The notes under the pieces were generated by a model. That model was not told the origin of the DNA. It saw only the letters and a program-made list of their open reading frames with translations, and searched no databases. Of a stretch of DNA of 64,000 nt, positions 34,515-43,018 are shown piece after piece (position 1 is the first letter of the stretch; every line of letters starts with the position of its first letter). The stretch is from Cristatella mucedo (taxonomy: Eukaryota; Bryozoa; Phylactolaemata; Cristatellidae). A program made the position numbers and the translations under genes. The DNA is taken from NCBI GenBank assembly GCA_009760855.2, contig WPIO01000091.1, forward strand, positions 1,461,501 through 1,525,500, given 5' to 3'.

Positions 34515-34890
34515 GAGACAAAAAGTAAAGACTGTCTTGAAAATAGTAGAAAGTCAACAGTATTCTAACTTTAAAATTTGTTCCTATCCAATGGAAGAAA
34601 TCAGATCAACTTTGTTAGACGCTGTAAAACTAGCATTTGAATATAAAGCACGTAGAATCAATCACTCTGAACCAGAAATAGCAAATACATCTACTAAAGT
34701 TAGAGACTGTTCAATCTTTAAAGAGTTCCTAAGAGTTAAAAATAGAAAAAATAAATAGTCTGAAGTCTTAGGCTTAATCTAAAAAATAGAACTTACTAAA
34801 CAAATAAAGTAAGAAATAAATGCAGGAAAGAGTTGGGACATATCAGAAGAATTGACTAAACAGACTATGGATTGGAAGATTTAAACAGGA
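34515..34890 (+). pseudogene. Unknown viral protein
   Basis: The frame reads SYPMEEIRSTLLDAVKLAF then EYKARRINHSEPEIANTS and FKEFLRVKNRKNK before a TAG at 34,756. Similar charged, helical sequence continues in frame past that stop and past three more. The start cannot be set because the LINE-1 insertion removed or displaced it. No family is recognised. Confidence 0.4.
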
Positions 34891-34929
34891 GGATAGTAAT
34901 CATGTCAATAATAAGATTAAGGATAATAT

Positions 34930-35462
34930 ATTTAATATAATAATATAAGGATAATAATATTAGAATCAACAGGAAAATCATCAAATGATTCTGATTGATC
35001 AAACTTTGCTTTAGTATAAGGATTAATAATACTAAAATAACATGTATAAGTATTTAAAGGATTCAACCATATAACATATCTATTGTGTTCACTTTCATAT
35101 AAATTTACTGATGATTGTGAATATTTTACTCAGTTTAGAAATAATATCTTAATATAATCTAAAATAGAGTTACAATATTTCCATAATTTAAATTTTTTTC
35201 TAAACAACATCTAATGAATATGATTGTGTTAATGAATGTCTAATAATTTGAAAGGTAATCAAAAAATCACTCAAAACTAGCATATCATCACTTTCAACAC
35301 CATATTAATTTAAATAACTATGGATGGTAAATTAAAACCTGGAGAATTATGTTTGTAATTATATTTTAAAATTATAATATGTTCATCTTCATTCTTTAGT
35401 CTATGTATATCTACAATAACTAATGCTTTTAATTTAACAAATAGTTCTAGTTCAATTATCAT
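34930..35462 (-). pseudogene. Unknown viral protein, minus strand
   Basis: ATG at 35,462 (minus) starts MIIELELFVKLKALVIVDIH and stays open for about 57 codons. Further protein-like islands follow in shifted frames (ESDDMLVLSDFLITFQII; ESEHNRYVIWLNPLNTY; FDQSESFDDFPVDSN) down to about 34,940. Several stops and at least two frameshifts are present. It follows the second fibre-like gene in the same direction. No family is recognised. Confidence 0.4.
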
Positions 35463-35508
35463 CTTTAATTAAAAACAAATCATTATAAAAAGTTTAATTA
35501 TATACTAC

Positions 35509-36162
35509 TTACGTATTTGTACAATTCATAGTGGTAATTCTACTATTATTATTTTTTTCGATATCTTTTATTTGTATTACTATTTTTGAGTATTTCAATT
35601 TCTTTGGGTCAATATCTGATAGTTTGGCTAAAGTCTGTTGACCATTAGTAGATGAATAATATGATTGTGATGATACACCAATATTACTTACACTGTGTGC
35701 AGTAAAACTACCCCGATATTTAACAAAACCAATACCATTAATATTAGATTTATTATACGGTATACTTCCCCATTTGAAATAAAAATGATGAAAATATGTA
35801 TTACTAATCAAATCATTTGGTAGATAATTAGCAAAATTTTATTCTCTTCAATTTATTATTAATCTATAAACGCTTATATCTCCATTTACGTTTTCATCTT
35901 GTTTATACATACCAATTTTTGTATCAACATAGTTTTTGTTGCAAAATCTCTTTCATTAACAGTATCTGGTATACTTACAAATTTTTTTAATTTGCAGATA
36001 AATCACCTGTAATATATGAATCTGAATCTTTTTTAAATAGTTATTAAATACAAAAGACTTATTAACAGTTTTTAATGAATCTGCAGTTTCTCCAAGGTTT
36101 TTTATTCTGTTTGAATCAAAATTTGAAGTCTATTTCATTTCTAATTTGGTTCTAGAAAGCAT
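35509..36162 (-). pseudogene. Fibre/spike-like viral protein 2, frameshifted
   Basis: ATG at 36,162 (minus) begins the frame. After an early stop it shows a fibre-type module (FDSNRIKNLGETADSLKTVN), then a second one in another frame (SIPDTVNERDFATK), and ends with an open stretch of about 100 codons that contains WGSIPYNKSNINGIGFVKYR and SNIGVSSQSYYSSTNGQQT. Modules of the kind 'N.I.NL..P....DA..K.YVD' are typical of trimeric fibres and tail spikes, so the last part may be a head or attachment domain. That is inference. It directly follows fibre 1. Confidence 0.6.
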
Positions 36163-36277
36163 TTTTTAAAACAATGCTATATAAACATTTAAAAATATAT
36201 TTCCTACATTAGGCATTTCTTTTGAACATACAATTAGCAAATCATTTATTATTTTTTTGAGAATTAAAAATTAAACA

Positions 36278-37926
36278 TCAGAATAATTGAAATAAATAAT
36301 TAGGATTTATTCCTGTTGGAGGAAGTGAATAAAGCATTTGTGATTTTGCATCGGGTGTTTCATGTAATACTGAAATCACAAATAATCCTCTAGAAATTAC
36401 ACTATAGGATAGATTACTATGAACAGTAATAAATACATCATATTCAGTTTCATATATATATGTGTACAATCTGATGGATTATTAGTAATTTCAAAAGTTA
36501 GGTTTCGCAGCATTTCCATCTGATATTCCATTTAGATAAGCAAGATTTAACCATCATAAGTATTAACCCGATCATTTACAATTCTAGTAAGATATTTTTG
36601 CATACGTAAGTTTCCATAATTAGTTCCTCCATATAAATTAGGAAAGTTCGCATCAATATATCTTTTAGTTGGTACAGTATAATAATAATCAGAATTACAA
36701 ACAGATGGAATTTTAGCTCTAATTCCACCATTTACAACTAAATTTCCTTTTATTGTTTCACCTGTAATAGGTAGTTTAGTATCAGCATAATCTTTGGTTG
36801 CAGAATTACTAGAATTTATCGGATTAGCAAGATCTACTATTTTATAACTATTCATATCAATATGTCCATCAGAAGTAGTTGATCTAGAAATCTTCGTAAC
36901 AAAATTAGTATTTATATACTCTCTGTTTACAGCATCTCCAGCATCAAAAGAATAACCCAAATTATTTATAAGATTTCCATTCATACTAAGATTACCACTA
37001 AGTTCATCACGAGTCTTTCTAATATAATTCTCTGCACTAGTTCCTTTTTTCTATATCCTAACATTTCTTTACAATACTAACAAGAAAATCTATAAAAGTA
37101 ATTCCATGTGAAACTGTACACTTATCAACAGCATAAGTACATGTTTCATCAATATTGATTAATAAAACTATTGTACCACTAACATCATATGTATTATCGC
37201 TAGTTAAGAATTTGTTTTATCAGTTGCATACATAATATTAGAAAACAAAATAAAATTAGGTAATGTTCCTGGAAGGAATGTTTTGAGATTAGTTACATAT
37301 CCTATTGCTTTTCCTAATTGTGGGTGTATAAGTGGCAAAGCTCCAGGCGTAATTTGTAGTGTTGAAAAACCTGGACCAGTACTTCCATTAGCAGTAATAA
37401 TTAAACCTAAAATATCAAAATAAAATACACCTGGATAAGTATTAGAACTCAAAGCTAAATATCTAAATTATACTTGTTTAGTAGTATCTACATATCGTTT
37501 TGTTACAACATCAGAATCTTTTAAATTAATAATATTCTTTTTACCCATATCGATACTTGCCATTGCTTTTCCTTGAAACACTCGTGTCATACTTTTTAGA
37601 ACACTAAAGTTTATTACTTCATAAGGTCCTAGATCACTGTAAACAGTTCCATCAGCAGAATTACCAGATATACCTATAACATTCTTACAATTCAATTGTG
37701 ATTTCATTGTTGCACCTTTTTTAGGTAATAAATCACTTAGACTTGATGCTGTTGCTAAATCTCGTGAAGCAATACTAACAACAATCTTTCTAACGTTATT
37801 ATTTGGAAAATAATTTGGAGTTATAGAATCAGAGTCATTAACAGGAAAACCTAAATTAGTTAATCTATTATTATTAGCATTAAGATTAGCATGAATATTT
37901 CCATTAACTTTTTTTACTTTATCCAT
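36278..37926 (-). pseudogene. Fibre/spike-like viral protein 1, broken
   Basis: ATG at 37,926 (minus) opens a 152-codon frame with repeated fibre modules (NNNRLTNLGFPVNDSDS; MGKKNIINLKDSDVVTKRYV). After stops and a frame change the protein continues through a stretch with GPGFSTLQITPGALPLIHPQ, a further open 145 codons (GNLINNLGYSFDAGDAVNRE; DLANPINSSNSATKDYAD) and a C-terminal part (YETEYDVFITVHSNLSYSV) that ends near 36,278. The repeated 'NL..P....DA..K.Y' pattern is what defines the call. Such proteins usually form trimeric fibres for attachment. Four or more interruptions make it non-functional. Confidence 0.7.
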
Positions 37927-37938
37927 TGCTTATAATAA

Positions 37939-38460
37939 ATGATGAAAAAGCAAGAGCAAACGGCAAATGACTTTCTGAAGACATAAAAGAAGGAGTTAGT
38001 GATGCAAAAGATGTTGTTGAAGGTATAATTATTGCAGCAAAAGTAGGAGGAAAATTATTTACAAAAAGTTATTCCAAAGATTGCTATGAACTTATCCCTG
38101 CAGGCGTCGGATAAGATTACAGGGTTAGTTCCAAAAGCTTTAAAATATCTTAAAGTAATTGGAACTGCTACTAAAGCTCTAGGAGGATTCATTTCTGGAG
38201 TTACGGGAATATTGTATCTCAGTCTATTTATACAAGAAATAGTTGATGATATTTCAAGTGAAAAGTATGGTCAAGTGTTTTTGAAAACAATGTCAGAGAA
38301 AAAAGGACAGCAAAAAATTGTTGTTTCTTTAGAATTGGGTTATTATATAAATGAAATATTACTTGAAGAAGAAAAATTGAATAGTGATTGGTATTTAGAC
38401 CCAAGTAAATTTTTAAGTGAGGTGTTTGGACAAGAAGTGTCACGGAACAGTGCTCAATAA
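37939..38460 (+). pseudogene. Viral protein with hydrophobic segment, unknown
   Basis: The frame from 38,086 is open for 124 codons to TAA at 38,458. It contains a hydrophobic stretch (GGFISGVTGILYLSLFI) followed by a charged C-terminal half with LGYYINEILLEEEKLNSDWY. Upstream, DIKEGVSDAKDVVEGIIIA in another frame (from about 37,975) looks like the true N-terminal part, so one frameshift lies near 38,070. The start at 37,939 is tentative. It stands opposite the fibre genes and before the pX-like gene. It could be a minor virion or membrane protein. Confidence 0.5.
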
Positions 38461-38494
38461 AACCCCATCGCTCGAAAAAAAGAGTTTTTTAGAA

Positions 38495-38806
38495 ATGAGA
38501 GGTGGATTGGTACCTGCTATTCCTGCTCTTATAAGTTTAATTTTAAGTATTATTGGTGGTGTTGGAATGCGGGTTTCAATTGCTACTACAATACAAAAGA
38601 TAACAGATGTAACGATGTTTACAGCTCGCACACCACCAATTGATACACATGAACAAAGAATGAATGCTTTCAGCTTGCTGAGTGAACGAATAGAAAATGC
38701 TATTACGGATCTGAAAAATATGCTAGAATTGAAAAACAATGAAATTGATACAGATATTTCTGGAAATGTACAAAGTGCAGAAGTAAAAACAACTAAAACT
38801 ACTTGA
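38495..38806 (+). CDS. Adenovirus pX-like hydrophobic core protein
   Basis: From ATG 38,495 the frame reads MRGGLVPAIPALISLIL, a run of small and hydrophobic residues after an RGG start. This resembles the C-terminal part of adenovirus pX and its homologues in Polintons and adintoviruses. A Ser/Thr and charged tail follows (ERIENAITDLKNMLELKNNE), ending at TGA 38,804. The frame is uninterrupted for about 103 codons; it also stays open upstream to 38,417, but RGG just after Met suggests the internal start. pX is a small DNA-associated core protein. That role is inferred by similarity only. Confidence 0.55.
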   Translation: MRGGLVPAIPALISLILSIIGGVGMRVSIATTIQKITDVTMFTARTPPIDTHEQRMNAFSLLSERIENAITDLKNMLELKNNEIDTDISGNVQSAEVKTTKTT

Positions 38807-39043
38807 AAAAAGTAAGCCAATTAGTTGATAATGGAGGAGTGTATTTCTCACCTGAATTAAGGAGATATATTAGGAAATTAGAATCTTCAACTGTTGGTGG
38901 TAAAAAAAACTTGTGATTATACAGCCGAGAGCTCAATGTTACTTGCTAATATTTATGAAAGAGGTCCAAATATTAGTCAAGAAGAAATACATAGAGAATT
39001 ACTAAAACTACTTGATGAGTCGAAGAAAAGGTGCCGTAACTAA
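38804..39043 (+). pseudogene. Small viral protein, frameshift at an A8 run
   Basis: The first part reads VDNGGVYFSPELRRYIRKLE up to 'ggt aaaaaaaac ttg tga'. After the run of eight A the protein continues in the +1 frame (CDYTAESSMLLANIYERG; HRELLKLLDESKKR) to TAA at 39,041-39,043. Both parts are charged and helical and look like one protein. The shift is most simply a slippage mutation, though a slippery site cannot be excluded. The family is unknown. Its end overlaps the end of the convergent HNH gene by 4 bases. Confidence 0.45.
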
Positions 39044-39447
39044 TAATCTGTAAATCTAACTGATTTATTATCTTCTGGTAATGTGTTTGTAAAGTTTAGT
39101 CTTGCGAATTGTAAGTGGAGTTTTATTGCTATCAAATCTCTAGTTGTTGCAGCCTCTAAAGGATCATCAAAATATCCCAAATGGTATCGTTGTTTTTCAA
39201 TTGTAATATATGACTGCCATTGATTATGTCCATTATGATAACTAACTCCTACAAATCCACTTTTGTTATTAATTTGTTTTCTTCTATTTCTTTTATTTTC
39301 AGAATGTGTAGCAAATCTTAAATTACTAATTCGATTATATAACTTATCTAAATTAATGTGTTCAATTTGAAATACAGGCATTTCATTTTTACAAATGAGC
39401 CAGGCCAATGTACGTGATTTAAATGATTTTCTATCTATTGCCATCAA
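39040..39447 (-). CDS. HNH endonuclease with AP2-type DNA-binding domain
   Basis: This is an uninterrupted 135-codon frame on the minus strand. The N-terminal half has the HNH core: TLAWLI, then IEHINLDKLYNRISNLRFAT and ENKRNR, with the catalytic histidine of 'IEHIN' (normally DHIN or GHIN) and the Asn of 'NRISNLR'. The C-terminal half is AP2-like: NNKSGFVGVSYH, then QWQSYI, LGYFDDPLEAATTRD and FARLNF. HNH-AP2 proteins are homing-type endonucleases often found as free-standing selfish genes in viruses and phages. Unlike nearly all its neighbours it has no stop or frameshift, which may mean late arrival or chance. Open codons continue a little upstream of the chosen Met. Confidence 0.8.
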   Translation of the reverse strand: MMAIDRKSFKSRTLAWLICKNEMPVFQIEHINLDKLYNRISNLRFATHSENKRNRRKQINNKSGFVGVSYHNGHNQWQSYITIEKQRYHLGYFDDPLEAATTRDLIAIKLHLQFARLNFTNTLPEDNKSVRFTDY

Positions 39448-39668
39448 TCTATATTGACTGTTTATCGAACTTGCTTCACTACAAGGTGTTGCAGATCCAG
39501 CACGAAATGTTTTTCACCTGAAAACTCCTGAATATGGATTATAATTCAATAATTCAAGAGATCGTTCTGTAAAGCAGTAAAATGATCAATTTTACTAGTA
39601 CAAATTTCATCCATTGACATTTCTACACAATGTTTTATAAGTCTTTAAATATTTTTAATTTATATAGA
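39448..39668. other. Intergenic stretch in the viral element
   Basis: This AT-rich stretch lies between the divergently read HNH gene and the phospholipase gene, so it may once have held both promoters. No clear TATA element or repeat stands out from the AT-rich background. Confidence 0.3.
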
Positions 39669-40435
39669 ATGAGTTATCATTATACAAAATTAACTCTTTC
39701 AGAATATCAACTAAAGAAAATTCCTAGTTCTAAAGAATCTATCTAAATCACATTGAAACACTCCGATTTGTCTGGATCTGTTCCTATTCTTGGAACTAAT
39801 ACTCAAATAAAAAGGATAGAAAAAGTTAGATCAAAGGTATTTGTTTACAATTGAATCTATCATTGAATCAACTAAAACAAAATTGAAAATTTGGTTCTGG
39901 TTTAGTCGATATTATAAAAAAATGAATTGGTAATCGTGAGATTCATTTAAAACTTCCTTCTAATGGTCAATCTGAAAATTTTTCCAGTGGTTCATTCAAC
40001 AACACTGGGAGTTATTCATATTTGGGCCCAGGAACTAAGTTCACACAAAGGATGAATGAAGAGTATACCGGTGTTAATTATTTGGATGCACGTGACCTCA
40101 TCCACGATCTTACATACACAGCGACTTCATCTATGCCTAAAACAAAACGTACAGAAATAGAAAATTTGTCAGCTCTTGTTCTTGCTGAATCTGCAGCACG
40201 TATTGCAATAGATCCCTGTCAGCCGGCGTACGTATGTGAAGATGCAAAGACGGTGGCAGCAGTTACGGTGGCCAAAGCGATGCCTGGTCTCGGCTTACTT
40301 AACAAATCATTCACAATAAATTTCTTAAAAGACAAAGTATCAAATCTGGCAAGTTTGAAAAAGATTACAAATAATGCAAAAGGTACTGTCGATAAGATGA
40401 TAGATATTACTAGAAAAAAAGATATAAAAAATTGA
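39669..40435 (+). pseudogene. Virion protein with parvovirus-type phospholipase A2 domain
   Basis: From ATG 39,669 an N-terminal part (KLTLSEYQLKKI, later TNTQIKRIEKVRSK and LNQLKQN) shows short repeated 'LT..Q...I' helices known from Polinton/adintovirus virion proteins. It is broken by about four stops and one frameshift. From about 39,960 the frame is clean: SYLGPGTKF is the calcium-binding loop and DLIHDLTY carries the catalytic His-Asp pair of the parvovirus VP1 phospholipase A2 family, which acts on endosomal membrane during entry. A long Ala-rich tail follows to TGA at 40,433. The catalytic domain is intact as read, but the gene as a whole is not expressible. Confidence 0.75.
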
Positions 40436-40479
40436 AAGGTAGTTTTTGTTTTATTTTGTGTGCTTTTTGTGTTTTTGCT

Positions 40480-40975
40480 TTATATCTCGTATTCGGCAGA
40501 ATTGAATAGACTTTGTCCGTTCTTATCAACATAATAAACTTTGAATTGATCTAGATTTAGTCTAATATTAAGTCTTTCTTCTGAATTATTAAGTATCTTT
40601 AGTTACATATCCACCATCAAGAATTCCAGGAACAGCAAAGTCATTTCCAAGTTTTTGAATTACTTCAGCAACACTACTGAATTTTATTGGTTTGTTCTTT
40701 TGATCAAAGAATATACTTAGCTTATTTCCAAGTGCAATTCTTATACAAATAGTTGAGCGACTAGACATATCGTATCCACTGTATTCGAGCTTCAAACTTG
40801 CTCTATTAGCAATATCTTCGAGTGCAGGTCTCATGTCTTCTGTGATGTAAATCCATGCATTAAACTAAGGTTTAAAATCTTTACTAATCTTCTCTTCAAT
40901 ATGAACACGCGCAGGTCTTCCTTAGGAAATTAAATTAGAGGATTTTTCAAGTACTACGAACTTTTTATTTTCCAT
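40480..40975 (-). pseudogene. Unknown viral protein, two nonsense codons and a frameshift
   Basis: ATG at 40,975 (minus) starts MENKKFVVLEKSSNLIS, then TAA, GRPARVHIEEKISKDFKP, then TAG, and an open stretch with RASLKLEYSGYDMSSR and FSSVAEVIQKLGNDFAVP. A frame change near 40,595 leads to a last part (LNLDQFKVYYVDKNGQS) that ends at 40,480. The composition suggests a compact alpha/beta protein of about 165 residues. No family is recognised. It lies directly downstream of the protease gene in the same direction. Confidence 0.5.
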
Positions 40976-41004
40976 TTCTATACAAATAAAAGAAAAGGTT
41001 TAAA

Positions 41005-41392
41005 TCAATTAATTAATTCCATAGTCCTTTCAAAATCTTATTCTTGCATTAATCTTAAGAAGATTAGACACCTTCCACAATCTGTTTGATTGTATTTCTG
41101 TAGCATAGATGTCTGAAAGTTTTGATATATCACCAAAATAATTTATTAATTCTGGCATCGGTGGTGCACCAAATGCATCAAAGTAAAAACATTGTTTACC
41201 TTGTTTTTTAAGTGCCACCTAGTGATATATTGCTCTATCTGACTCTCCTGCATTACAAATAAGACATTCAATTTTTAATAGTTTTGTTAGTTCATCTCTG
41301 GCAAAGACCCCTCTAAAATTCTTTATGTCTAATTCCTTTGTATAATTATTTATTTCTATATCGGTTAATCGTGATGGTTTAACGTTCTTTTA
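41005..41392 (-). pseudogene. Adenain-type cysteine protease, broken
   Basis: This is a maturation protease of the adenovirus/Polinton class. On the minus strand I see LTDIEINNYTKEL, NFRGVFARDELTK, then YH followed by a TAG where the family has His-Trp (the catalytic His is kept), CFYFDAFGAPPMPELINYF (the diagnostic 'YFD.FG.PP' box), and, in a shifted frame, NQTDCGRCLIFL with the catalytic Cys, ending at TGA 41,005. So the catalytic residues that I can recognise remain, but one nonsense codon and one frameshift, and another stop near the end, break the gene. No in-frame ATG is left. Its first codons overlap the end of the zinc-ribbon gene. Confidence 0.8.
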
Positions 41393-41700
41393 GTTTGTCA
41401 ATAGTCTTTTCTAATTCTGCAAGTATTTGTTGCTTATCTACAGTACAAGAACCAAATTTGTTTCCATGTGCTAATACACCATCACTTCTTTTACCACGAG
41501 AAAGAACACCTTCACCTCTTTTAGCACGAGAAAGAACACCAGTACCAGTACTTCTTAGTTTTACAAACTTTGACATCTTACTGCCACAAATAGTACAAAT
41601 ACATTAACATTCCTCTCATTCCTTTAGTTGAATCTAATTTGAAAAAATTTTCATTATTAGTATCATTTTGTTTTTTACACTTCAAACAATAAATTTCCAT
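41379..41700 (-). pseudogene. Zinc-ribbon protein with basic repeat, one frameshift
   Basis: ATG at 41,700 (minus) begins MEIYCLKCKKQNDTN, the first CxxC of a zinc ribbon. After a frame change near 41,600 the second half reads CTICGSKMSKFVKLR. This resembles a short viral zinc-ribbon family (YCxKC...CxxCG). It continues into three basic repeats, GVLSRAKRGE, GVLSRGKRSD and GVLAHGNK, and a C-terminal helix ending at 41,379. An open 65-codon ORF starts at the internal Met (41,576). The repeats suggest nucleic-acid binding; that is inference. Confidence 0.6.
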
Positions 41701-41720
41701 ATCTATTAAAATATAGAAAA
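41701..41720. promoter_or_regulatory. Divergent start region, 20 bp
   Basis: Only 20 AT-rich bases separate the start codons of the zinc-ribbon gene (minus) and the ATPase gene (plus). Any promoter for one must overlap the other's coding or leader sequence. No specific element can be named. Confidence 0.3.
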
Positions 41721-42993
41721 ATGTCGTTAAGAGTCAGAGCTTTTAATTTTGAACAAGATCTATATACTGGACATAAAGAGCCATTACCTAAAGTTCCTAT
41801 TAGAGTATTATTGCTCGGACGAATTGGAACTGGTAAATCACAATTAGAAATGAATTCGATATTTTATGGTATGCTCAATTATGATACATGTACAATCATT
41901 GCCTCAAGTGTAGACCAAAAGTTATATCGTGGTCTTATGTCAATGAGTAAAGATAATCCTGCTTATGTTTGGGTTAATGGCATTAGGAATATGCCTGAAG
42001 TTGATTATCATAGGAATTGTAAGAATGTTGTTGTATTATATGATTTAATGACAGAAGATCAATCTAAGATCTCAAATTGTTTTGCTAGAGGTAGACAAAA
42101 AGGATGGATTAGGCTTGTCTGTCGTGAGCGTCTCAGTTGCCACATAACTCCAGTTCTCGCCGACCTGCACTGGCTACCAGTCAAGCAGCGGATTGACTTC
42201 AAGGTTTTGTCGCTCACTTTTAGGTCCCCTCATTCTATGGCTCCAGCCTATCTCTCAGATATACTCCCCCATCTGGCCAAGCATCGTACCACCCGCTTTT
42301 CGGAATCCAGCAGTCTAGAAATACCTTATACAAACCTTAAATCCTTTGGAGACCGTGCATTTAGTTCATATGCTCCCAAAGCCTGGAACTCCCTCCCGAC
42401 CTGTGTCACAACATCACCTGACCTCACCACATTTAAAAGGAACCTAAAAACACACCTTTTTAGGACAGCATTTAGTGGGTCCCTGTGATTCGTCCTTGAT
42501 GTGCTTACGCGTGCTGACACTGTGCATGCTGCCACTAATCACATTTGCATGCTGACCCTGTGCATATCACCCCTAACCATATTATTCATTTCATTTGTTT
42601 TTCAAGCATGATTTTACTTACCATTCAATTGCATTTCACTTTACAGCAAATGTAAAGCGCCTAGAGAGAGATTAAGTTCTCTTAGGGCGCTTTATCAAGT
42701 GAATTATTATTATTATGTTATTAATAATATAGTGCATCTTGTTGAATGATTCACTAATATTCATAGAAGACAAATCAGAAACAATTTAAATAAGATGGTA
42801 ATCTCTAAACAAAATTATACTTATATATAGAATAAGTTCGTGATTCATATGTTGGTGATATAGATAAGAAACAGTTTATAGAATGGGGAACTCTTGTACT
42901 AGAAGTAGATTTAGTTTTTGTGTTATTGATCTAACTAAAACTGAATCGGAAGGAAGATTTTGGTCTGTAGATAATACAGGCAAGAAATTATAA
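41721..42993 (+). pseudogene. DNA-packaging ATPase (FtsK/A32-like), split by a LINE-1
   Basis: ATG 41,721 opens MSLRVRAFNFEQDLYTGH. Walker A is LLLGRIGTGKSQLE (about 41,805-41,850). Walker B is NVVVLYDLMTED (about 42,020). FARGRQKG precedes the break at 42,108. A LINE-1 3' end occupies 42,109-42,725. After it, ATPase sequence resumes (HRRQIRNNLNKMVISKQ, then SYVGDIDKKQFIEW, then VIDLTKTESEGRFW) and ends at TAA 42,991-42,993, with two frame changes. The family pumps viral DNA into capsids. The N-terminal part has no stop, so the LINE insertion may have been an early lesion. Confidence 0.82.
42109..42725 (+). mobile_element. LINE-1 3' fragment inside the viral ATPase gene (2)
   Basis: It begins with 'aggcttgtctgtcgtgagcg', equivalent to 22,298, and is open in frame with the preceding ATPase codons, so a chimeric frame runs to 42,488. 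It is very similar to 22,298-22,900, shows no frameshift, and ends in hairpin and ATT tail. It is therefore younger than the fragments at 33.7 and 43.9 kb. Confidence 0.92.
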
Positions 42994-43018
42994 ATTTTTT
43001 TTAATTGTATATAGGAAA

